64,000 bases of DNA from Membranipora membranacea (Eukaryota > Bryozoa > Gymnolaemata > Cheilostomatida > Membraniporidae), in NCBI GenBank assembly GCA_914767715.1, contig OU612070.1:10061501-10125500 (forward strand), given 5' to 3'. Positions 48,401-60,100 of this stretch are shown in pieces. Numbering within the stretch: the stretch's first letter is position 1; the number at the start of each line of letters is the position of its first letter. The notes beneath the pieces are model-generated. The model had not been told where the DNA came from, did not search any database, and worked only from the letters and a program-made list of their open reading frames with translations. The translations under genes were made by a program, and so were the position numbers.

Positions 48401-51400
48401 ACAGATGACACATTCACCATATCATCTGGATCTGGAAGAGATATCAATGAGTTTATATGGTACTTGCACTCATCAGGAGAGTTTGTGAGAGCTGGACCAG
48501 CATTGTCTGTTAGTTCTGACTTACTGCTCAACGTCTACTTTAACGGAGGTAAGATACACATTACTGAATAGCGCACTGACATCGAGACTACACTATTCAT
48601 GGCCGTAGTTTAGTAAAAAAAATGTAAGGGGAGGCAAGAGACAGAGGCGAGTCCGAACTGTCACCAGGAGGGGTGCTGTAAGCTCCTCTCCGGTCAATTT
48701 AAGGCAAATAATTAGCAAATGGAATTCCCAGAGGAGCTGATTCTGTCATTTATTTTTTTCAATTATAGTGTTTTAGGTCACATTATCTAGCATTCTAAGG
48801 GAGGCAGTGCCTCCATGCCTCCCCTAGAACTACGGGCCTGTTATCATCATGTGTATTTCTGATCATTAGAGTTAATTTAGTATCAATACCTAGCATGTAC
48901 CCGCCCCTTAATAATAAAATTGAACATGGGTCGTCACACCAAATTCCTTGTGATGGTACTCGTAATAAATGAATTAGTTCGCTATCTATCCATCAGAGAA
49001 TTACATGCGTCATGCAGTAGTTTATCCCATGATCAGTGTGACCGAACAGACTACCAGAAGGTCAAAGCAATATCTAGTCTGACATCTAGTTCTGCAGTTA
49101 TTTTTATCATATTATTAATTATGCAACAGTTATACACTGTTTTACACATTTTTAAGAAGTATATGTACTGCACAAGCCCAATAAGCTACCACAGCTGCAG
49201 TGGCGTATATTAGCACTCACGGCCCACGGAATTCCGTGAGTGGCTGAATAGCTCAGTGTGTAGAGCGTCCGCCTTATAATCACTGTGAATAAAATTGATG
49301 TGGGTTCGAATCCCATCAAGGACAGTTTTTTTTCAAATGGGTGCTTTATAACTGGAGCATTTTTACCGTAATCTTCTACTGCTATTGAGTTGTTTTCTGA
49401 AAGTACCCAACAGCTCAGTGAGCTATTGAAATACCTCTCTGCTTGCACTATTTTGCTACCAATATGCAAAAATTTCCGTGGTGGGAGGGCGCTTAAGCGC
49501 CCCTCCCACACCCTCCCCGCCACACCTACGGCGTGTGGATCGGGCTGCGCCCGATTTTTATGCGCATCTCTGAAAAGTCAGTGAGTGAAATTTTTTAGAA
49601 TATACGCCCCTGCACAGCTGCTATCTACACAAATGAACTGAGAAAGGCTGAATTTCTCGACAATGGTGAATTATATACATTAGCTGTTATTGCACAATGC
49701 CTCCTGACAATGAAACTATATTTATTTTAAACATATGTGGAAATGATCAGTTATTCAAAAATCTCTGGTAGTGGTAGCCTTAGACATAAAAAACTACGCG
49801 TAATTTTTACCCAGAGGTGATACGATTTGTTTCATTGTAAAATATTGCAGAACTAGCTGCCAGACTATATAATGCTTTGGACGTTCGGTAGTCGATGCCA
49901 CTGCTAAGATTGTTTATTTTGACTAAGTTTGGTCAATCTTATTTGGCAACATCTTTTAGTCAGCTGTTTATCACCAAAATATTTTTTCAACTTGTTTTCA
50001 GTGGTAAACTCGTCATGCGCTAGCAATGACTCGTGTCAAAGGTTCGCATCAGACCTCTTCTGCAATGCAGATAGCTTATGTTCATGTGCTGAGGGATATC
50101 AGTTCATAGAAAATTCCTGTATGTCCACTACACCAACAACAACTACACCAACAACCACAACACCAACAACCACTAGTCCAACAACAACCACTCCAACAAC
50201 AACTACACCAACAACCACTACTCCAACAACAACTACACCAACAACAACTACACCAACAACAACTACACCAACAACCACTACTCCAACAACCACCACACCA
50301 TCAACAACTACACCGACAAAAACTACACCGACAACAACTACACCAACAACAACTACACCAACAACCACTACCCCAACAACTACAACTCCAACAACCACAG
50401 TTGTCACTTTAGGTAGGAAAATCAAGATGATATGGTCTTAAATATACAGAGTTTTTTACACCTAAAGAACTCATTTTTTCTTGAGCAATGTGACAAGGCT
50501 CAGTTATTTAATAACACAGTACGGTGTTATAACTGGTAAAATTTACAAGCTTTAATCTGGCCGCAGAGCCTCATACTTTGTAGTTATCTTATCTTACCTA
50601 AAGCATTATCCTGTACCACGGCGCACCTTATAGCGAGTTTATGCAAATTTACTTATCTCGTCAGTTCAAGGGTTTTTCTCATCCCTTTCATTCTAGACAA
50701 CTGAAGTGACAAGTCGTCTATTCACAATTCCCACCCTCCCGTCCTAAAATACTGCCTTATGTTACTATATTTCTCAGTGTGTGAAAGGTGACTTGGGTGC
50801 ATGTGTAGTTGGTGCTAAATTTTCCGCCTTTTCTAAAGTATCGAGGCCGAATTTCCTCCTATAAAGTTCTTGCCCTGCCCATGCTGTTCTCCAGCAACTT
50901 ACTGTACTTACTAAAATGTTTATTTCTAACTTATTGGGGGTTAACCAGGAAATGGCGTATTAGTCGCCCCCCTCCTATAGGGGAACCCCCAGCTATCTTG
51001 TTAATCATTGAGGTAAGAAAAAATGTATATTGCTTTTGCAAAAGCTCAGTTCGGTTTGAAATGGTACTTGACTGGAAAAAAACAGATTGTGAAGGACACT
51101 CAGAGCATTTCTGTTCTGGTCAACCCTCAACCTGCACCATAGCAATGTTATACTGAGTAAAATTGCGGGCCGATAATAAGAAACAGGCTAGGACAGGCTG
51201 TTCAAAATGCTCAAATGTCATGTTGATAGATTAAATGAATCATAGCTTGATAGTTGGTTTATGTGAGAGAGGATCATAAGCTCAGCACCTAAATGCTAAT
51301 GCACCCTTCTTGTCCATGATTTGAAGTGATTGCATCCAGTTCTTCTAAAGATCTTATCCTGCTTGTGATACATTCCCATCAACAAGTGTATTGTGCAGGT

Positions 51401-51642
51401 ATACTCCCTGATCATTCTTTTATTAGTATACAATTTTTGATCTTCGTCATTCTAAGTTTTTTTCATTTTTTCCAGAAGCGACAACGAAAACGAAGCCAAG
51501 CGCTGACAGTCAGGCTTTCTTAAGGTGCAGGAGTAACCCAGGGCGATCGCAGTTTCGCTTGGGTTGTTCATGTTGGAAATGCTTTCTTTCGGTATTCCCT
51601 GTCGAGCAACCTTGTTCTTATCAACCGCCATCATGCCTGTGA
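45475..51642 (+). CDS. Secreted or surface mucin-like protein with sushi-like and EB/EGF-like modules
   Basis: Confident exons: 45475-45574, 46087-46269, 47373-47566, 47822-47916, 48385-48548, 50002-50412; phases agree. Exon 1 gives a signal peptide ([14 protein letters not shown]). Exon 2 resembles a complement-control (sushi) module: four Cys and SVTCNSGY. Exons 3-5 encode about 150 residues I do not recognise. Exon 6 begins with a six-cysteine EB/EGF-like module (CASNDSC ... [13 protein letters not shown] ... C) and continues into about 18 PTTTT repeats, a likely heavily O-glycosylated stalk. The 3' end is unsure. A strong acceptor at 51475 fits phase 1 and runs to TGA at 51640-51642, either directly or through a small exon at about 51328-51390. 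I see no clear transmembrane segment in those options. Function unknown; the architecture suggests an extracellular or surface coat protein. Confidence 0.7.
46270..47372 (+). other. Intron of the mucin-like gene (1.1 kb)
   Basis: Phase-1 intron, restoring Pro between the sushi-like exon and the next. It contains TAGAT-ended MITE copy C (47043-47157). Nothing else was recognised. Confidence 0.6.
47043..47157. mobile_element. TAGAT-ended palindromic MITE, copy C
   Basis: 115 bases. Left arm TAGACCAAGTTTGGTCCATG then TGCCTGCATTC; right arm, reverse-complemented, TAGATCAAGTTTAATCCATT then TGCCTGCGTTC. An inner GGTCACGGCGTGACC palindrome sits at the centre. Closely related to copy B, including GAGTTGCTCCTGATCCACTG. 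Confidence 0.75.
48598..48840. mobile_element. hAT-like inverted-repeat element, about 243 bp
   Basis: Left end CATGGCCGTAGTTTAGTAAA, followed after a few bases by GGGGAGGCAAGAG. Right end, reverse-complemented, is CAGGCCCGTAGTTCTAGGGG then AGGCATGGAGG. The terminal CA-GGCCGTAG style resembles hAT-superfamily ends. No open frame and no convincing 8-base target duplication, so the borders are approximate. Confidence 0.5.
49198..49612. mobile_element. hAT-like MITE, 415 bp, with 8-bp target duplication and tRNA-like insert
   Basis: Starts CAGTGGCGTATATTAGCACT and, read from the other strand, starts CAGGGGCGTATATTCTAAAA. It is flanked on both sides by CACAGCTG (49190-49197 and 49613-49620), an 8-base target duplication as made by hAT transposases. 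Inner palindromes: a near-palindrome ACTCACGG..CCGTGAGT by the left end, GTGGGAGGGCGCTTAAGCGC at 49481-49500 continuing CCCTCCCAC, and ATCGGGCTGCGCCCGAT at 49540-49556. A tRNA-like segment lies at about 49240-49325. No transposase is encoded. Confidence 0.8.
49240..49325 (+). repeat. tRNA-like (SINE-type) segment inside the hAT-like element
   Basis: A-box TAGCTCAGTGTGTAGAGC forms a D-arm (GCTC/GAGC). B-box GGGTTCGAATCCC lies in a T-arm with stem ATGGG/CCCAT. A T-run (TTTTTTTT) follows near 49325. The acceptor and anticodon stems are poor, so I read it as a tRNA-derived or decayed pol III unit rather than a working tRNA. Confidence 0.5.
50120..50398 (+). repeat. 15-bp coding minisatellite (PTTTT repeats)
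   Basis: Roughly 18 units of CCAACAACAACTACA with synonymous changes, and rare codons for Ser or Lys in place of Thr. It is in frame in the last confident exon of the mucin-like gene. The Thr-rich, Pro-spaced composition is typical of O-glycosylated stalks. Copy number is probably polymorphic. Confidence 0.9.
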
Positions 51643-54126
51643 TGATAAAATAGAGACCAGATATTCTTCCATCCATCGCACCAGTAGTTTACATTGTGGT
51701 TAGAAAAATTAGGTAGAATCTTGTATGCCCTTCCTAACTGGCATGAATGACGCAAACTTAGACAATCATTGGAAGAATGTGGAAGGCCATGCTGCATCAC
51801 AGGAGAAACCAAGAGATTAAATCAACCTGCTACTCAGAATCTACAAGCATAGCAGAATTCATTCTGAGCGTTCAGACGGCAGCATCATCTTTTATGTCCA
51901 GACAAATCAGCTACTAGTTTTCAATCTGTAAAAACTAAACATAAATGTGAAGCGCATAAGGTACTTCTTTTATGTCCAGACAAATCAGCTACTAGTTTTT
52001 TTCAATCTGTCAAAACTTGTCATAAATGTGAAGCGCTATAATGTACACATGATCACACATACATGCCTGTTTTTTTAGTAGTTACTTCCCATAAACTGTC
52101 TATTACGATTGTCAACAACCATATAAATATTTACTCACATATTATGATGTTATGACTTTTTCTATTTACTCATTGGAATAAATACATAGGCCTACATGAG
52201 TTGTGCTCGAATTTGCACAAAAGAAAAGCTTTGTAAAATACAGCTTGTTCAAGCATCTATTCTATCATAATTAAATGTCATGTTAAATGTTAATGTATTT
52301 TAATGTTTAATTTACATGGTTATGGTCATTGCATCAATAAAATTCACCCAAAAAAAATGCATGAGACGACTTCATGACAAGTTGGCTGGGTAGAGCATCG
52401 TCCAATCCAACATGCAGACCTGGGGAACCCTGTAAACCTCCAGCGGGCCAAACGTGAAGCCTGGCTGCTGAAGCATTTCGTGCAACTTTTGTGCCCCTGA
52501 AGCAATTTGATGAGTAATATTGTGTAAACAAGTCTAATTGGTTATAACCTATTCCAATTCAGACCTTATCTTGTTCTCATTGACAACCTGGTACAGTAAA
52601 TACAAGCAGAACATTTCATAAAGCTCTCATATGCAGAAGTAGGGTGGTTATAAGCTCATCCGGTAACATAGGGAAACTGGCCAATATAGATGGTGTCACT
52701 CTACCAAATAGGGGTACTTGTCATGTATGGAGATGACCAGATCAATGGACTAGTCCACCTGAGACAAGCTGAGGCAAACAAAACATAGACTCCAACTTGG
52801 CTAGAGATTTCTATGAGTTATACTCTCCTTATATAAAAAGAGGACAAATTCTTATGAGCATATTACCACAAATGAAAATGTTGGAACTGCTCTCTTGTTA
52901 TTAGTCTAATAACTACACGCAGGAAACTTGTATATTTGCACTACATTACTGAATATTTACCTGTTACCATTATTATTGTGCTAACTTACTGGAAAAAAAT
53001 TAACAACTCAACAACATTTGTGAAGGAGAGTTGATATATTTCCAATCTTTTTCAGTACCCACTCACTGATGAAGAAATAGCTTTGGTGTGAGGTAGCTAT
53101 CTCTTGAGTTATTGTATCATATTGTAGTCAGCTGTGTATTTTTCATACCCAAGACGGAACCCTTGTCTCAGCTAACAGTCATCCAAACCAAGCAGGGGCC
53201 AGACATGACTTTTTTTCTAGCCCCATACATTGATTATTATTATTGAACTTAAATGCCTGCCCTTTACTTTGCTAATCTCAAGTATAACACCATTGATACT
53301 GGACATTGGCAAGATAAATATATGTAAGGGGCCAGAGGAAAGAGAAAATGTTGTGTTCAATTTTTTGAAATTCAACATTACAGAAAAGTCCAGTTCTGTA
53401 TGGACAGTAGGCGTAGCACCAAGCAGCAATGGGTAGTAGTAATGCATTAGTAAATGTAAATGTAGGCCTATTAAACATAGCAAGCTTGAAATAGTCTTTA
53501 CTAGTATATGACTCCCTGGGCAGGCTGCTTGCTAGCCTAGATTGCCCTGGCAGCCCCATCTCACAGCCATGAATAATCAACATCATGCCATCGATTAACT
53601 TGAATCCAATGCAATTGTGTCAGTCCCCAGGGAGGCACTCCGAATGTGTGAAAGTTGGATAGGCCTAAATTCAGCAGAAAATTTATTGTTATTTGCTTCA
53701 GCTCAGACATAGCTCTACATTTAAAATTATACAATTCTGACAACCAGACTGACTGGAAATTTCAAGTAAAATATTAGGCCTATATATCTGTTTAGATAGG
53801 GTCTGAGCATCTGAGATGAGCTTTTCGATATATAGTTGTGCTTTATCCATATGAACTTTCAGATCCCATTGATTTTGAGTTGAGTACTTGAACTTTTGAT
53901 ATTCCCATGAATGTGTCAAAAATTTAGGTTCGCAGCCTATATAATGAATAATTTCTCAAATCATTTCCTGTGAGGATACTCATACCACCAGACTTTCCTG
54001 ATAATCCTTGAGACGCAATCTCCCATGCTTACAAGCCTAGAGAACTGGCTGCCACTGGCCATCATTCTGAAACATACATGATTGAAAAGCCAGTAATTTC
54101 GATTTTTTTTCACCAGGTTGTTAGAG
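51643..54126. other. Intergenic region, mucin-like gene / golgin-84 (2.5 kb)
   Basis: It contains the two-copy tandem repeat at 51889-52040, AATAAA hexamers near 52176 and 52336, and three of the window's eight TAGGCCTA octamers (a fourth is at 52189). The promoter and non-coding first exon of golgin-84 should lie here, since an acceptor precedes its ATG. No other gene was recognised. Confidence 0.5.
51889..52040 (+). repeat. 77-bp direct tandem duplication
   Basis: Two copies beginning TCTTTTATGTCCAGACAAAT and ending CATAAATGTGAAGCGC; the second starts at about 51966. They differ by a few substitutions and a T-run expansion, so the duplication is fairly recent. Confidence 0.85.
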
Positions 54127-57100
54127 ATGTCGTGGTTCACAGACCTTGCAGGCAAGGCTGAGGAGCTTCTTAACAAGGTCGATCAGACTGCAGGTGCGTC
54201 ACTGAACACGTCTACTGTAGAGGAGGAGGGTGAACAGAATAGTGGCGATACTCAGCGACTCACGCCTGCAGTCACAGCACCACAAACACCCTCAAGGTGA
54301 GAGTCACCACTTACGTCGTGGCTAAACTATAAGCACATTTGTTCCTGATCGTTGAGTCGATTGATCTAAGTACCTGACGTGTGACCAATAAACTCCTATC
54401 GTTGTGTGCATGCCTAATTTTAGAATTTAACCAGAGACTATAGATAATGAGACCTTCCACTTGCCATGATAACGTGTAAAACCGATGCGAACACATTGAA
54501 AATTAGCCTCCGCCCTTTTCTGGTGGTAATCGCTTGGAGGTAAGCGTACCCAGTGCTATGAATTTACCATCAAAAGTTGACAAGGTGAATAATTTAGTTG
54601 TTTATTTTATAAGTACATTCCCACAAAACTTTCAATAATATCAACTGGGACAAATGAAATCTAAGAGGTGACTTTTATATAAAATAAAGGCATCAAAGAA
54701 TTAAAATACTTGGTGAATGATAAAACCTTTTGGTAATATAGCCCCCCCCCCCCATATATAAAGACAATTGAATATTCAATGTGAAAATAGTTAAATGTGA
54801 ACAAGCACTGATGATCTATTCTCCAGTTCTGGTGACTGAATTGAATTCATCAGTCAGGCCAGCACAGAAATTTTCTATAGCATAGGTCCGAGAAAAGTAT
54901 CATCCTCGAAAAATCTAAGTTTTCCCGTTTAAAGTTAGCATATTGCTGATTGTTGCCCGAAGATAAATGTGCTTCAAACTGCTCTGAATCTGTCAATGAA
55001 GCCCAAACAAGTTTTCAAGGCGATTTGTAAAAAAAAGCTTTTCATATCCCCAACCATCCCACAATAGCTTTGAGGCAGAGAGGGAGGTCTTGATGCAGTA
55101 ATTTCTTTAAATTTTGTCAGTATTGAATTGTCAGTATGAATCTGATGACGATGCACTTTACTCCGATGCCATTTTTACTTCATTTTTGAATGCGTGTGTA
55201 TGGTTGGTCCTAGTCACCATGATTTTTTTTTTATATTTTTCTTAGCGCATATATTAACAAGCGATGCTATCCAAACAAAAAGAAGGCCTCTTCTTGTCCT
55301 CACACATGAAAACTTTGTCCATGAAACTCATCACAACAGCTAACCTATGTCAGGCGATCATGACATTGCAGCGGGCAACTATGATGGATTATACTGCACA
55401 GCCCCTTACTTTCTCACAAAAATACAGGCCTGTATAATATAAATCCCTGGCTAAGAATGCAATAACAAGTTGACAGTGACTTTGTTGCTGTCTGATCTGG
55501 TTTCGTCATCAAGATTGTGGTTTTTTGCCTCAAATAACTTAGGTGAAAAACCTGAAACTTTATTGATAAACCCATTGCTGTCCAAGGCAGCAGCGCTAAC
55601 TTTACAACCAGAAGTGGGCGTGACCGTCAAATAACGCTGATTGGCTATTCGCATTTTATGCGCAAGTGGAAGGTCTCTATATCTATAGTCTCTGATTTAA
55701 CTTCGGGTTGTCACACAAAATACCTTCTGAAGATACTTAGGCCAGGGCTACACTATTTAATCCAAACTATATCGAACAGAGGTGCACATAATCAGTGTGG
55801 GTTAGACCAGCTTAAAGCATGTGCAATCAATGAATTTAGGTTGCTATTTTTACACTGTTTTAAGTGACTTCAAGTTAACCTCATCCGCAACTAGAATAAT
55901 CAGCTTTCCACAGCAGGTCAGTCGAGACACTTGGTGGCACAGTCACTAAAGTGTAGAGAGAATCGGTTATCATAGTCCATCTGCAAGCAGTGTACATCAT
56001 AGATATATATGCCTTGGCCTCATAGTATGCACTGAAGATTATTAGTACATTACACAATGTGTTCATTGGTAAAATGAAATTGAACAGGATATCAATCCAG
56101 GAGTGAGACTTACCAATCGGCGCTTAAGCTGGAGAAAAAAAGCTGCTGTGATAACGTTTAGATATTTTGTAGGGAACGATTGTAGATGGTTCTATCCAGC
56201 GTTGAAACATATGACCAATTTAGCCTAAGCCCTTCAACAGTTTCTGTTCCAAATTATTTTAAATCCTTTGCTTGCAAACCACAAAGACACTACCTCTAGT
56301 CTCATTTTTGAATACCGATCTGTAATTTTGTGCATCTTGTATTATGTAACAGGGATACTGGAGCGACTGCTTACACGACAAGCACACCATCTCAACCAGC
56401 TCGAACGTCTAACTTGGGCCGTAGCTCTCCGCAGATATCAACAGGGACAACACCCGCAAAACGCTCCAGTAAGAAGAACCTGGATGATGAACTATTTGAG
56501 TTTCTAAACAGTGAGCAGCCGGCTAACCCTGCTAAGAAGAGGCTAGCCCACTCTCGTCAGTCTAGTACCGGGTCTAATCGTACAGTGGACAGCGGGCTTC
56601 ACTTCACAGCGAGACCTCACACTCCGGCAGGTAAATGTAGTCTAATTTAGCCGCAAGATCCTAGATCCTGATTATAAGTTACTTTATTGAAAGTCTCGGA
56701 AGTCGTAAAACATCTGATGTGCAGGGCTTTTGTTAGGGTCGTATTTGCCGCTACATCTTGCTTATCGGGTATTAACATCTCGTTATACTATTTGAGGACT
56801 TGAAAATACTAACAGTCTTGCAGTGTTAGCCTATTGAGAAAATGACAGTGACTAGCAGTACTGAACATTCAGCAAGGAGGGATAATCCCCGGAAGGCGGA
56901 AACCCACCTGATTTTCTTTCATTAATTGCGTATAATGTTAAGTTGAGACAACTCTCAATTCCATCCCATTAATTAATGTTGTCTGGCTATTGCTATTACA
57001 AGCTGAGAAAGTGTATCTACAAGTAACACTAATGAATTAGAACAATTGCGTGCTTGCTGCGCTATCTATGTGCGTTATTGTATTAGACTGATAAGGCATG

Positions 57101-60100
57101 TTTGGTTGTGAATTCTGATCACTTGGTGATGTCAAGTTTGCATGCATGGTGAAGTGCTGGTGTTAACTTTTTACTCCCTGCTTGTATATATATAGAGCTT
57201 GAAGAACAGATTGCGAGTGCCACTGGTAAGTCACAATGGGTAAATGGTTGCTTGAGCTAGCAGTAATTAACAAAAAGATAAGGACACAAAGTTTTAAAGC
57301 TCTCTTTTTCTTTAGGAATTAGTCATCGGTTGTCTAATTAAGGTTTAGTTTTAGTTTTGTGTGTTTGAAAATACAAGACCCCAGGGTTTTCAGGGAGATA
57401 TTGACATGCAATCTAAGATGCGGGAAGTTTTCCTCCCAGTGTTGTGTTTGGATCCCCACACCTGTCTGTGTGCCCATGTGGTGGTTAGGGAATAACATTG
57501 TGCTACTCATTTAAAAGCTGCAAAGCAATAACAATTCTGCAAGCTTCTTCCGTCTGAGCAATGAACACCACCACACCTGATATTCATGATTATCTTAATT
57601 ACCTTTCTGATGTGATTTGAGTGGTTTGCCCTAGAGAAGTAGTAAAGTATCCCCAAGAGGCAATCATCCCCTAACTGCTTCTTGAAATAATGAAAATTCT
57701 GGCTAGTTAACATTTACTCACCCTCTTTAATTCATGTAAATTCCCCCCTTAACTGGCAAAAAGTGGTGCCAGCTAACATCAAGCCATCCCCAAACTAGCT
57801 AAATTAAAAACTAGCTAATATTGACTTTGGTAATCATGCTGCTTTCTTACTAGATCTTTTTCATCGTCAAAATCATAACAGCATGCAAATAAGAGGGTGA
57901 CGATGTCACCAAGAGTCAACATCCAAAATTTAGCTGTGTTTTTCAGTAATATCTGAATGTTAAACGATGTTTAGATTGGTGACAGGCTAAGTGTAGATCG
58001 ATGATTTTAATGACTCGATGTTGCACACCTTAATCTTATGGTACAGGCAGAACAGTGTTGGCTGTATTTTTTCACTTAACACATACTCATGTCTCGAGGT
58101 ACTCTAGCCACGCTAAACACATATTGTAACTAGCTTCAGGTGTGAAGACATAAGTTAATAGCCTACCTTGTTTGAGCCCCTAAAATCTTGACCCCCCCCC
58201 CCCCTTCCGAATACCCCAAGCAAGAGGTAATTTTGTTTATTATTAATCATGTGAGCATGTTTATTCCGAACCAATATATCTCGTCAAGGCATCTAACAAA
58301 GTTAACCCTACTAGGTTTTTTTACCCTCACACAAACACATGATCTTTTAGATGACCCGAGCCAGCACAGCCCAACAGATAGGAACTCAGGCTCGTCTGCT
58401 TGTCCCTCAGACTATGAGGTTGTAGATAATCCTCCACTTATAACTTCTACCACCACAGAGATGTCAGCTTCAGTTATCAGGTATGATTTCAAATATCAGA
58501 CATTCCCAAACCTAGACTGTGAATGGTACCCCACTGTCTGTCTCATTGCCTGACAAAGGCTGAAATCTAAAAGTGTGTGTAGGGGAACAGGTTTTTGGTA
58601 TCATTTTAGAGCTCTCATTCTAGTTTAGAACACCCTTCTATGTTCAAAAGCAGCCTGTGGCCCAGTTTAGACTGATTTTCACTCAAAGTTGAGATGAGAA
58701 GGTACTAAAAAGGTACTATTTTTCCTCCTGCTGAAAATAGTACCTTTTTAGTACCTTACGATTCTAATGGGAATATATAGTACCTATAGTACTTATTTTA
58801 ATGGCACAGTGGTTTTGATAGTCTGTGCATGTGATATCAAACCACACAGAATTTATCTATTGAATGATCGATTGACACTGGATGTCTTCTATCAGTGTGT
58901 GATGGTATAATAGTAGATATTCTTTCAGCTCTTGGTTGAATTGAATCCCAATAAATGCAGTATCCAGCTGTAGCTCACATTGCCAGAACCTCAGGAATAA
59001 AATGGGTTGATATAATCATATTGTTTGTTTAAACAGCTCACAGAGTGGTAATGGCGCTGCCCCTCAGACCACACACATAGACAGCCAGCAGGCAGCGGAT
59101 CTGAAATCACTAGAACTGGAGAACGGATTACTAAAGAATGAAGTTCAAAGTCTGAATAATGAGTTGACATCTCTTATACAAAGGGCTCGAAGTTCTGAGC
59201 AAGGCATGTTGAATAACTGTGCCTTCAACTCCCGGTCTAAATCACTCCAAGTTCCTAAAAAAAAGTTAAATAATGGGACAATAACACTGAAATAAATAAA
59301 ACATTTATTGAAGGGAGGTTCCGATTGAGAACATGGTTTTCGGAAATAGCGACTAAAATGCGTATGAGACAGCGATTCACATTCAGAATCAACATCCATC
59401 TCATCTCTAAACATGACCCTAACATGACCTTGGTGATAAAAGAATCCAGACATCCCATACTTCTTTTGATAAAAGAATCTGAAATATCATAAGTTTGACA
59501 TCAATGAGGACTGTTGTAGATCATTATATATTCAATGTTCTTGCGTGAGCTATTGGACTAAAATGTTGATACTTTTACACATGCCTCTTGTAGAGCTTGC
59601 TTCAGTGAAGAGTCGCAATGAAGCCTCCACTAATCAGATGTCACAGCTAGAGACTATGCTGAGAGAGTTTAGAGATAGAGAGACAGATCAGACCGAGGCT
59701 CTCAAGGCTAAGGATAGTCAGGTTTGTCGTCTTCTTATGATCAATTGTTACTCTCATCATTAATGTGTTAAACTATACAATGATGGTACATACAACTACC
59801 ATCCATGATAGATCCACTATCACCCCCAGACCTAACAAAGAGATCGTATCACATCCTATTATCTGGACTGCAAATGATTGGTCAACCTTATTTATGTAGC
59901 ATAGAGCATGTTGGAGTTCTGTATATATATTCCCCATATTGGGGTATAATCATAGATTTAATATTATTAAGTTTATGGGTATAATATATACATATAATAT
60001 TTATTTGGATAATACTAATTTGTTGAGAATAATTTACAGAATACCCAAAAATGAAAAGAAAAAGAGTCACAAATAACTATAACATATATCATGTTTGTTT

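Larger units (their letters stand above)
48549..50001 (+). other. Intron of the mucin-like gene carrying two inverted-repeat elements (1.5 kb)
   Basis: Phase-1 intron before the EB-like/PTTTT exon. Inside it lie hAT-like elements at about 48598-48840 and 49198-49612, together nearly half its length. The 97- and 123-codon open frames around 48920-49523 overlap the second element and are not credible genes. Confidence 0.6.

Noticed and set aside
49240-49325. Possible functional tRNA gene
   Set aside because: D- and T-arms are good but acceptor and anticodon stems do not pair, and it sits inside a transposon-like element.
49152-49523. 123-codon minus-strand open frame
   Set aside because: It spans the hAT-like element and its tRNA-like part; no transposase motifs.
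50099-50425. 108-codon Val/Gly-rich open frame on the minus strand
   Set aside because: It is the complement of the PTTTT minisatellite; open only because of the repeat.
51476-51523. Frame-0 reading of the last mucin exon ([15 protein letters not shown])
   Set aside because: It looks like a basic cytoplasmic tail but does not match the phase-1 donor at 50412 or the candidate small exon; kept only as an alternative.
59145-59453. 102-codon minus-strand open frame over golgin exon 5
   Set aside because: Antisense shadow of the golgin exon and intron; no independent support.
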